Of a DNA stretch of 64,000 nt, positions 52,224-59,253 are shown piece by piece. Position 1 is the first letter of the stretch, and each line of letters begins with the position of its first letter. The stretch spans positions 124,001 through 188,000 of the forward strand of contig NZ_JANBVH010000002.1 in assembly GCF_024273235.1 (NCBI RefSeq), written 5' to 3'. The notes below the pieces were generated by a model. The model did not search any database. It saw only the letters and a program-made list of their open reading frames with translations, and was not told the origin of the DNA. This DNA comes from Sphingomonas faeni (GTDB taxonomy: Bacteria; Pseudomonadota; Alphaproteobacteria; Sphingomonadales; Sphingomonadaceae). The translations under genes were made by a program, and so were the position numbers.

Positions 52224-52240
52224 TTGCTGCAGTGCAGCAA
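52224..52240. promoter_or_regulatory. Candidate PhaR operator
   Basis: TTGCTGCAGTGCAGCAA is a perfect 17-bp palindrome around a 3-base centre. It contains CTGC-N3-GCAG, the TGC-rich motif recalled for PhaR of Paracoccus and Rhodobacter. It lies between bioA and the esterase gene, 71-87 bases before the latter's start codon. Confidence 0.55.
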
Positions 52241-52251
52241 AAACGTCAGCC

Positions 52252-53505
52252 TCAGTGTCGGATCGCGTCGCATGCTTCGGCTATCGCGGCATAGATCCGG
52301 TCGAGATCGGTGTCGTCGATGCAATAAGGCGGCATCACGTAGACGGTGTTGCCGAGCGGGCGGAGCAACAGGTCGCGCTCGCCGAAGAAGGCGAGCAGGC
52401 GTGGGCCGATCTGCGAGAGATAGCCGTCCTCGCCGCGCAGCTCGACCGCGGTGATGGTGCCGATCTGGCGCGCGTTGGCGATGCGGGGGTGCTCGGCAAG
52501 TGCCTCCAGTCGCGAGGTTTGGCGTGCGGCGAGATCGGCGATCCGATCGCGCACCGGTTCGTCGCGCCAGATGGCGAGGTTCGCATTGGCGGCGGCGCAG
52601 GCGATCGGGTTGGCGGTGTAGCTCGACGAGTGGAAGAACATCCGCGCGCGGTCGGTGCCGTAATGCGCCTGGTAGATCGCCTCGGTCGCCATCGTCACCG
52701 CAAGCGGGATCGCGCCGCCGGTCAGCCCCTTCGACAGGCACAATATGTCGGGCACCACGCCGGCCTGTTCGCAGGCGAGCAAGGTGCCGGTGCGGCCCCA
52801 GCCGGTCATCACCTCGTCGGCGATGAACAGCACCTCGTGGCGGGCGCAGATCCGCCGCATCTCGGCAAGGATGTGCGCCGGATAGATGTGCATCCCGCCT
52901 GCGCCGAGCAGAAGTGGCTCGACGATGAACGCGGCGGGGTGTGCGGCGCAGGCCTTCTCGAGTGCGTCGAGCGTGACCTGTTCTTGGCCGGCGGCGGGGA
53001 AGGGGATCGTGCCGACGTCGAACAGCAGCGGGGCGTAGGCGCGGTTGTAGACGCCGCGCGCGCCGACCGACATCGCGCCGATCGTGTCGCCGTGATAGCC
53101 GTGCTCCATTACGAGGATGCGGTGGCGGTCCTCGCCGCGATCGAGCCAGTATCCGAGCGCCATCTTCAGCGCGCACTCGACGCTGGTCGAGCCTGAGTCC
53201 GAGAAGAAGACCCGCGTAAGGTCCGGCGGCATGATCGCGGTCAGGCCCCGCGCGAGGTCTTCGGCGGGCTGATGCGTCCATCCGGCGAAGATGATCTGGT
53301 CGAGCTTGCCCGCCTGCTCCGCGATCGCCGCCATGATCCTGGGGTTGGCGTGGCCATGCGTGGTGACCCACCAGGACGAGATCGCATCGACGATCCGACG
53401 GCCGTCCGATGTGTAGAGTGCGGCGCCGTCGGCATGCGTGACGAGGGGAATCGGCTCGCGAAGGCCGTGCTGCGTGAAGGGATGCCAGACGGGGGAGTCG
53501 CTCAC
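52252..53505 (-). CDS. bioA: Adenosylmethionine-8-amino-7-oxononanoate aminotransferase
   Basis: PLP enzyme making 7,8-diaminopelargonate from 7-keto-8-aminopelargonate using SAM as amino donor; 417 residues. SDGRRIVDAISSWWVTTHGH, VFFSDSGSTSVECALKMAL, PLLLGAGGM, and the PLP lysine in LSKGLTGGAIPLAVTM are all present. Third gene of the bioF-bioD-bioA run, overlapping bioD by four bases. Biotin synthase bioB and pimeloyl-chain genes are not in the window. Confidence 0.95.
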   Translation of the reverse strand: MSDSPVWHPFTQHGLREPIPLVTHADGAALYTSDGRRIVDAISSWWVTTHGHANPRIMAAIAEQAGKLDQIIFAGWTHQPAEDLARGLTAIMPPDLTRVFFSDSGSTSVECALKMALGYWLDRGEDRHRILVMEHGYHGDTIGAMSVGARGVYNRAYAPLLFDVGTIPFPAAGQEQVTLDALEKACAAHPAAFIVEPLLLGAGGMHIYPAHILAEMRRICARHEVLFIADEVMTGWGRTGTLLACEQAGVVPDILCLSKGLTGGAIPLAVTMATEAIYQAHYGTDRARMFFHSSSYTANPIACAAANANLAIWRDEPVRDRIADLAARQTSRLEALAEHPRIANARQIGTITAVELRGEDGYLSQIGPRLLAFFGERDLLLRPLGNTVYVMPPYCIDDTDLDRIYAAIAEACDAIRH

Positions 53506-54119
53506 CGGAACGCCTCCAAATCGAAATTCGCGGCGAACGCTTGGGCCAGCGTAGAGGCGTTCAGCGGATCGAGACGGGGCAGGCGGCCGAGCCGCCGGAC
53601 GTCGCCCAGCGACGCGATCGTCGCCTCGCTACCCTCGACCGCGTCGCCGACGAACGCGATGCCGAGGATCGGTACGTTCCGGCTGCGCAGTGCTTCGATC
53701 GAGAGCAGGCTGTGGTTGATCGTGCCGAGGCCCGTGCGCGCGACGAGCACGACTGGCTTGCCCCAGCGCGCGAACAGGTTGGCGAAGATCAGGTCGCGCG
53801 TCACCGGCACCATCACGCCGCCGGCGCCCTCGACCACCAGCGGGCCATCGACCTCGGGTAGTATGAGCCGATCGGGATCGATCGTCACACGGTCGATCTC
53901 GGCGGCGAGATGCGGCGAGCACGGCGTCGTCAGCCGGTATGCTTCGGGCACGACGCGGTCCGCGGGGACACCCAAGGTCACGACCGAAGCCGCATCGCTA
54001 CCGTCCGCGAGCCCCGCCTGCACCGGCTTCCAGTAGCGCGCGCCGAGCGCGGCGGTCAGCCCGGCGGCGAACACCGTCTTGCCGATATCCGTGTCCGTTC
54101 CGGTGACGATAATCGTCAT
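53502..54119 (-). CDS. bioD: Dethiobiotin synthetase
   Basis: ATP-dependent ring closure of diaminopelargonate with CO2 to dethiobiotin; 205 residues, typical. P-loop GTDTDIGKTVFAAGL at about 6-20, substrate lysine in YWKPVQAG, and Mg/CO2 region VVEGAGGVMVPVTRD. The start at 54119 gives the family N-terminus MTIIVTGTDTD; a far longer in-frame reading runs through bioF and is spurious. Four-base overlaps with bioF upstream and bioA downstream couple translation of the three genes. Confidence 0.93.
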   Translation of the reverse strand: MTIIVTGTDTDIGKTVFAAGLTAALGARYWKPVQAGLADGSDAASVVTLGVPADRVVPEAYRLTTPCSPHLAAEIDRVTIDPDRLILPEVDGPLVVEGAGGVMVPVTRDLIFANLFARWGKPVVLVARTGLGTINHSLLSIEALRSRNVPILGIAFVGDAVEGSEATIASLGDVRRLGRLPRLDPLNASTLAQAFAANFDLEAFR

Positions 54120-55237
54120 TGCAGCGCCTCCTTCATGACCTCGCCCAAAGCCTCGATATCCGCCGCGGTGGCGTTCAGCGTCAACGATATCCGCAACCGC
54201 GACGTCCCCTGGGGCACCGTCGGCGGCCGGATACCCCGCACGTCGAACCCCGCCGCCTGGATCGCGCCGGCGACGTGCATCGTCCGCGCCGCATCGCCGA
54301 CTATCAGCGGCAGGATCTGCGACCCGGTCGCCGCGACGCCGTACGGCGCCAGCACCCGCTCCGCCGTCGCCACGAGGTCCCACAGCCGCGCCCGCCGCGC
54401 GGGTTCGTCCGCCATGATCCGCAACGCTTCGCCGACCGCCAGCGCCATCAGCGGCGACGGCGCGGTCGAGAAGATGAACCCGCGCCCACGATTGACGATG
54501 AACGCGCGCATCACCGCCGGGCCACAGAGCAGCGCGCCTTCGCAGCCGAGCGCCTTGCCGCAGGTCCGCAAGGTGATGACGTTGTCGCGTCCGTCGAGCC
54601 CTTCGGCGAGGCCATGGCCATCGGTGCCGAACACCCCGGTGGCGTGCGCCTCGTCGATGAGCAGGATCGCGTCGTGACGGTCGGCGATCCGCGCGAGATC
54701 TGCGAGCGGCGCACGGTCGCCGTCCATGCTGTAGAGGCTCTCGACCGCGATCCACACGCGGCCCTTGCCGCCAGTCTTCCGCCAGTTGGCGATCACGTCC
54801 TCGAATGCGCTCGCGTCATTGTGTTCAGCACTCACGCAGGTCGCCCGTGTCAGCCGCATCCCCTCATGCGCGCTCGCATGGATCAGGGCGTCGTGTACGA
54901 TCAGGTCGCCGCGCTGCGGCAGCGTCGCGAACAGGATCGTGTTGGCGATGTACCCGCTGGCGAAGAACAACGCCGCCTCGGTCCTGAAGAACCGCGCGGC
55001 ATCCGCCTCCAGGGTTTCATGCTCGGGCGCATTCCCCCGTAACAACCGCGAGCCCCCCGAGCCGACCGGCACGCCTCTCGACAAAGCCTCGATCATCGCG
55101 GCCCGCAGACGATCCGACCCGGCGAGCCCGAGATAGTCGTTCGAGGCGAAGTCGACGCCCGTACGCGGTCGGAGCGATCGGTACCGGTCGGCGGCGGCCA
55201 GCGTGGCGAGGTCTCGTTCCTGGTCGGCGAACATCAT
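54116..55237 (-). CDS. bioF: 8-amino-7-oxononanoate synthase
   Basis: PLP-dependent condensation of pimeloyl thioester and alanine; 373 residues. VDFASNDYLGLAGSDRLRAA, GSGGSRLLRGNAPEHETLE, LIDEAHATGVFGTDGHGLAE, and the PLP Lys in RTCGKALGCEGALL fit the alpha-oxoamine synthase family, and the downstream bioD-bioA context makes BioF the likely member rather than Kbl or HemA. First gene of the biotin run. Upstream 55238-55745 is repeat-rich and would contain the promoter; no BirA or BioR site was recognised. Confidence 0.92.
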   Translation of the reverse strand: MMFADQERDLATLAAADRYRSLRPRTGVDFASNDYLGLAGSDRLRAAMIEALSRGVPVGSGGSRLLRGNAPEHETLEADAARFFRTEAALFFASGYIANTILFATLPQRGDLIVHDALIHASAHEGMRLTRATCVSAEHNDASAFEDVIANWRKTGGKGRVWIAVESLYSMDGDRAPLADLARIADRHDAILLIDEAHATGVFGTDGHGLAEGLDGRDNVITLRTCGKALGCEGALLCGPAVMRAFIVNRGRGFIFSTAPSPLMALAVGEALRIMADEPARRARLWDLVATAERVLAPYGVAATGSQILPLIVGDAARTMHVAGAIQAAGFDVRGIRPPTVPQGTSRLRISLTLNATAADIEALGEVMKEALQ

Positions 55238-55304
55238 CGCGCCGCCCTAACCCCAACGCGGCGCGAAGACGATAGCGGGTCGAGGGGGCGTGGGACTTAC
55301 CCTG

Positions 55305-55352
55305 CTAGTTTCGAACCCCACTTGTTTCGAACTCCGCTAGATTGGAACTCCG
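55305..55352. repeat. 16-bp tandem repeat, three copies
   Basis: ctagtttcgaacccca, cttgtttcgaactccg and ctagattggaactccg follow one another without gaps (55305, 55321, 55337). It lies in the 508-base gap between bioF and dgoA, which otherwise contains two family B units and no gene I can support. Confidence 0.75.
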
Positions 55353-55366
55353 ATGACGGCCGCACT

Positions 55367-55451
55367 CCGTCACCCCAGCGAAAGCTGGGGTATCCCGGTT
55401 GGCGGGCGGGCGACCCGAACAAGGAGACCCCAGCTTTCGCTGGGGTGACGG
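55367..55451. repeat. Repeat family B, copy 7
   Basis: Arms ccgtcaccccagcgaaagct and cagctttcgctggggtgacg. The centre, tatcccggttggcgggcggg, is nearly identical to that of copy 8. Confidence 0.9.
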
Positions 55452-55637
55452 GCGGGGCTGGCGGGGTTGGCGGGGTTCCGGGGGGTGTGCGGTTGCGGTG
55501 AGCGCTACCGCTGTCGCTGTCGCCATTTCGACGCAGCAATTCTGCACCACCACCCTGGAACCCGAACTCCGCGACCTAGCCATCCTGCCCCGCGCCTCCT
55601 CGCCTCGCCTCGCCGCGCCTCCGCACCCCGTCACCCC

Positions 55638-55720
55638 GTCACCCCAGCGAAAGCTGGGGTATCCCGGTTGGCGAGCGGGCGACCCGAACGAGGAGACCCC
55701 AGCTTTCGCTGGGGTGACGG
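55638..55720. repeat. Repeat family B, copy 8
   Basis: Arms as copy 7. The centre, tatcccggttggcgagcggg then cgacccgaacgaggag, differs from copy 7 at about two positions, so the two units are recent duplicates. A partial extra arm caccccgtc precedes it. Confidence 0.9.
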
Positions 55721-55745
55721 CCCGAGCCCGTTTTCATAAACGTGA

Positions 55746-56378
55746 CTACGCCTGCAACGCTTCGATAAACCCCCGCGCCCTTGTGCCGACATCCGCCGCG
55801 GTCATCCCTGGCGCATACAGCGCGGAGCCGAGACCGAACCCGGCCGCACCCGCCTTGCGCCACTCGGCCATGATCTCCGGCACGACGCCGCCGACGGGGA
55901 GCACGCGCGTGTCCTTGGGGAGGACGGCGCGCATCGCCTTCAGTACCGCGGGGCTTGCGGCCTCGGCGGGGAACAGCTTCAGCGCCGCCGCGCCTGCCTC
56001 CAGTGCCGCGAACGCTTCGGTCGGCGTGGCAATGCCGGGGAGCGCGACATAGCCCTTCTCCGCCGCTGCCGCGATCACGCGTACGTTCGCGTTGGGGGCG
56101 ATGATCAGCGTGCCACCCGCCGCGCCGACCGCCGCCACGTCCTCGACGCGTAGCACCGTGCCCGCACCGACGACCGCGCGGCCCTTCAGCGTGCGCGCCA
56201 GCCGGGCGATGCTGTCGAGCGGGTCGGGCGAGTTCATCGGCACTTCGAGGATCGTGAAGCCCGCCTCGACCAGTGCCTCGCCGATCGCCTCGACCTCATC
56301 GGGCTTCACGCCGCGCAGGATCGCGATCAGCGGGCATTTCGCGAAGGCGTCGTCAAAGGCTTGGCGGTGCGTGGTCAT
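55746..56378 (-). CDS. dgoA: 2-dehydro-3-deoxy-6-phosphogalactonate aldolase
   Basis: Cleaves KDPGal to pyruvate and glyceraldehyde 3-phosphate, the last step of De Ley-Doudoroff galactose breakdown. It has 210 residues, the KDPG/KDPGal aldolase size. ILRGVKPDEVEAIGEAL, LEVPMNSPDPLDSIARL with catalytic Glu, VVGAGTVLRVEDV, and Schiff-base Lys in AALKLFPAEAASP are present. The ATG at 56378 overlaps the stop of dgoK by four bases. KDPG aldolase (Eda) is alike in sequence; the dgoK context favours DgoA. Confidence 0.9.
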   Translation of the reverse strand: MTTHRQAFDDAFAKCPLIAILRGVKPDEVEAIGEALVEAGFTILEVPMNSPDPLDSIARLARTLKGRAVVGAGTVLRVEDVAAVGAAGGTLIIAPNANVRVIAAAAEKGYVALPGIATPTEAFAALEAGAAALKLFPAEAASPAVLKAMRAVLPKDTRVLPVGGVVPEIMAEWRKAGAAGFGLGSALYAPGMTAADVGTRARGFIEALQA

Positions 56379-57238
56379 GCTGCAAGATCCTGGATGCGGG
56401 TGATGCCGGCCACGAATGCGGCCTGGCTGTCGATATGGTGCGGGGTGCCGCCCAGCGCATCGATCGCGCCGGCATAGAGTGCGCCGAGGGCTGGGTCGGC
56501 GAGGATGTGAACCGTGGCGCCCGGCTCGATCCGCGCGGCGGTATCCGCACCGATCAGCAGCCCGCTCGCGAACGAGGCTGCGTGTGCGTCGTCGGCCAGT
56601 CCAAGTACGCCACGCGCGCGGATCGCGAAAAGGCTGGCGGCGAGATCGCGCCGTGCCCCCTCGGCGACGCCTTCGAGAAACGCTGGCCCCAACTCGACGG
56701 GGTGGCCGAGCTGTCGCGAGAGCACGCCGTGCGCGCGGAGCAGCGCGAAGAGTTCGCCGGTCATCGCCGTCGTAAAGCGGGTGATCGCGCCGCCCTCGAC
56801 GGTCGCCCATTTGCAATGCGTACCGGGCTGGCAGAGGATCGCGTCGGCCGGCACCAGCCCGGCGGCGACCGCGCCGAGCAACTGCACCTCCTCGCCGCGC
56901 ATCACGTCGGCATGCAGCCCGTCGCGGTACGACAGCCCCGGCACGATCGCGGTGCGGTCGTCGATCCGGTCGAGCCCGGCGGCGATCTCGGCAAGACCCG
57001 CAGGTGCCGCGACATAGGGCACGCTGCGCCAGCCGATGTTCGATCCGACCATCCCGGCGAGCAGCATCGGCAGGTCGCCGAGCCGCGTGCGGATACCGGC
57101 GACCTCCGCCTCGTATTCGCCCGCAGCGACGTTAGCGGCGCCGCGATCGTCCCGCTCGGACGCGACGACGACGCCCTCCTCGATCCGGAACGCGCGGCGG
57201 TTGCTGGTGCCCCAGTCGACCGCGATAAAAGCATTCAT
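56375..57238 (-). CDS. dgoK: 2-dehydro-3-deoxygalactonokinase
   Basis: Phosphorylates 2-keto-3-deoxygalactonate with ATP; 287 residues, typical. The N-terminal AVDWGTSNRRAFRIEEG is the sugar-kinase-like phosphate loop, with LLAGMVGSNIGWRSVPYV and ILCQPGTHCKWATVEGG as DgoK landmarks. The start at 57238 (MNAFIAVDWG) has GAGG eight bases upstream; an ATG six bases earlier is too close to that site. First gene of the dgoK-dgoA pair, divergent from the GntR regulator. Confidence 0.93.
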   Translation of the reverse strand: MNAFIAVDWGTSNRRAFRIEEGVVVASERDDRGAANVAAGEYEAEVAGIRTRLGDLPMLLAGMVGSNIGWRSVPYVAAPAGLAEIAAGLDRIDDRTAIVPGLSYRDGLHADVMRGEEVQLLGAVAAGLVPADAILCQPGTHCKWATVEGGAITRFTTAMTGELFALLRAHGVLSRQLGHPVELGPAFLEGVAEGARRDLAASLFAIRARGVLGLADDAHAASFASGLLIGADTAARIEPGATVHILADPALGALYAGAIDALGGTPHHIDSQAAFVAGITRIQDLAA

Positions 57239-57270
57239 CGTCATCACCTCGGCCCCATCGCACCGCGTGA

Positions 57271-57281
57271 TTATACGACAA
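57271..57281. promoter_or_regulatory. Candidate DgoR-type operator
   Basis: Read on the minus strand this is TTGTCGTATAA, differing at two positions from the TTGTA(G/C)TACA(A/T) inverted repeat recalled for E. coli DgoR. Located 33 bases before dgoK, in the divergent region shared with the regulator gene. Confidence 0.45.
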
Positions 57282-57365
57282 ATCAGAGCAGCCGCCATGA
57301 AGGATTGCCAATACGGCCTTCAAGGCACGTGACAGCGTGGTTCCGTTGCGCCAGAACCTGCGGCG

Positions 57366-58091
57366 ATGAATATCGACATGACAGATAATGACAGTCTTCC
57401 CGTCGTCGGTGTGACAGGACGTAACCTGACTCACGGCATGCTCGATACGCTGGGGCGCGCGATCGTCACCGGACGGTACGAGACGCGTCCATTCCCGACC
57501 GAGGCGGAGATCGCCAAGACCCACGGCGTCAGCCGCTCGGTGACGCGCGAGGCGGTCAAGATGCTCACCGCCAAGGGGCTGGTCAGCGCACGCCCGCGCC
57601 AGGGCACCGTGGTGCAGCCGGCAAGCTCGTGGAACCTGTTCGATACCGACGTCCTGCGCTGGACGCTGGAACGCAAGTTCTCGGTCGAACTGCTGCGCCA
57701 TTTCAACCAGTTGCGTATCGCGATCGAACCCGAGGCCGCCGCGCTCGCCGCGCGGTTCGGCGATGCGGCGGACGACCTCGCGATCCGCAACGGCCTGGAG
57801 CAGATGGAGGCGGGCGAAGCCGGGCTGACCGACCCGCTCGAGGCGGATATCGCCTTCCACGTCGCGATCCTGCGCGCCTCGAAGAACCCGTTCTACGCGC
57901 AGTTCCAGTCGGTGGTGTCGACCGCGCTGCGGACCTCGATCCGCTTCACCAACCGTATCAAGGGGCGTTCGGCCAATATCGCCGACCATGCCGCGGTGGC
58001 GGACGCGATCATCGCGCGCAATCCGGAGGCCGCGCGGATCGCGATGTCGCGGATCATCGGCGACGTGCTGATCCTGATCGGCGAAGCCTGA
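57366..58091 (+). CDS. GntR/FadR-family regulator (DgoR-like)
   Basis: A 241-residue regulator with an N-terminal winged helix-turn-helix (TEAEIAKTHGVSRSVTREAV and KGLVSARPRQGTVVQP, about 40-80) and a C-terminal FCD ligand-binding domain (about 95-225) with conserved Asp and His residues for metal binding (EADIAFHVAIL, ADHAAVADAI). By position, divergent from dgoKA and upstream of galactose dehydrogenase, it probably represses galactonate or galactose genes and responds to a pathway intermediate. Name by analogy only. Confidence 0.87.
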   Translation: MNIDMTDNDSLPVVGVTGRNLTHGMLDTLGRAIVTGRYETRPFPTEAEIAKTHGVSRSVTREAVKMLTAKGLVSARPRQGTVVQPASSWNLFDTDVLRWTLERKFSVELLRHFNQLRIAIEPEAAALAARFGDAADDLAIRNGLEQMEAGEAGLTDPLEADIAFHVAILRASKNPFYAQFQSVVSTALRTSIRFTNRIKGRSANIADHAAVADAIIARNPEAARIAMSRIIGDVLILIGEA

Positions 58092-58225
58092 CCTGCGGAG
58101 TACGCGGGGGAAGTCGGGCTCGCGGCCCAGCGCAGGATCGATACGCGGGCGTGGGTCCGCTCGCACGTTGCCCGACAAGGCCGGGGACGGTACGGGCTTT
58201 GATACGATAATCGAGAGGATTTCGA

Positions 58226-59167
58226 ATGGTGATTGAGGCGACATCCCAGCAGCCGATCCGGCTGGCGATCATCGGTGTCGGCAAGATCGCACGCGACCAG
58301 CATCTGCCCGCCATCGCAGCCGATCCCCGGTTCAACCTGGTCGCGGCCGTCAGCCGCAACGCGGTGGTCGATGGTGTCGCGAACTATCACGATATCGCCG
58401 CATTGCTGGCGGATCGAAACGACCTTGATGCGGTGTCGATCTGCACGCCGCCGGTCGGGCGGGCATCGATCGCGATGGCGGCGATCGACGCTGGGCTGGA
58501 CGTGATGATGGAAAAGCCGCCTGCGGCGACGCTGTCCGAGGTGGCGCGGATCGAGGCGCATGCGGTCGTCGCCGGGCGGACGCTGTTCGCGACATGGCAT
58601 TCGCGCGAGGCGGCGGGTGTCGCGGCGGCGCGGGCCTGGCTCGCGGATCGCAAGGTCGAGCGCGTGACGATCGAGTGGCGCGAGGACATCCGCCGTTGGC
58701 ATCCGGGGCAGGACTGGATCCTGGAAGCGGGCGGGTTCGGCGTGTTCGATCCCGGCATCAACGCCCTGTCGATCGCGACCAAAATCCTGCCCGGGGCGTG
58801 GACCGTGGAGCGCGCGGTCCTTCGCGTGCCAGAGGGGCGGATGTCGCCGCTGTCTGCCGACCTGACGATGATGTGCGGCGATGTTCCCGCGACCGCCGCC
58901 TTCGACTTCCTCCAGGAAGGCCCCCAGCAATGGGATATCGTCGTCGAGACCGATGACGGACGGTTGACGCTGCGGATGGGCGGATCGATCCTGGATATCG
59001 ACGGGACGGTCACGGAAGCGCCCGATGCGGAATATGCGGGGCTGTATGCCCGGTTCGAGGACCTCGTGCGGACGCGCCGAAGCGACGTCGACGTAACGCC
59101 GCTCAGGCTGGTCGCGGATGCGTTCCTGGTCGGCAGCCGCGAGACACTTCCGACATTCGCGTGGTGA
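58226..59167 (+). CDS. D-galactose 1-dehydrogenase-like Gfo/Idh/MocA oxidoreductase
   Basis: A 313-residue NAD(P)-dependent enzyme resembling the galactose 1-dehydrogenase of Pseudomonas and sphingomonads, which yields galactonolactone. Rossmann region RLAIIGVGKIARDQHLPAI at about 11-29, EKPPAAT motif near residue 95, and substrate-domain FATWHSREAAGV and DWILEAGGFGVFDPGINAL. GAGAGGA lies upstream of the ATG. It follows the GntR gene by about 134 bases. With dgoK and dgoA it makes an incomplete De Ley-Doudoroff set: lactonase and galactonate dehydratase are not in the window. L-arabinose dehydrogenase activity is also possible. Confidence 0.8.
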   Translation: MVIEATSQQPIRLAIIGVGKIARDQHLPAIAADPRFNLVAAVSRNAVVDGVANYHDIAALLADRNDLDAVSICTPPVGRASIAMAAIDAGLDVMMEKPPAATLSEVARIEAHAVVAGRTLFATWHSREAAGVAAARAWLADRKVERVTIEWREDIRRWHPGQDWILEAGGFGVFDPGINALSIATKILPGAWTVERAVLRVPEGRMSPLSADLTMMCGDVPATAAFDFLQEGPQQWDIVVETDDGRLTLRMGGSILDIDGTVTEAPDAEYAGLYARFEDLVRTRRSDVDVTPLRLVADAFLVGSRETLPTFAW

Positions 59168-59253
59168 TCGAACGAACATCCTGATCCAGGATAGCATTGC
59201 CGGAACGCGTATCCGGGCGCTCACGTTGAGTGTCTAAAGAAGGATGCGTATCG

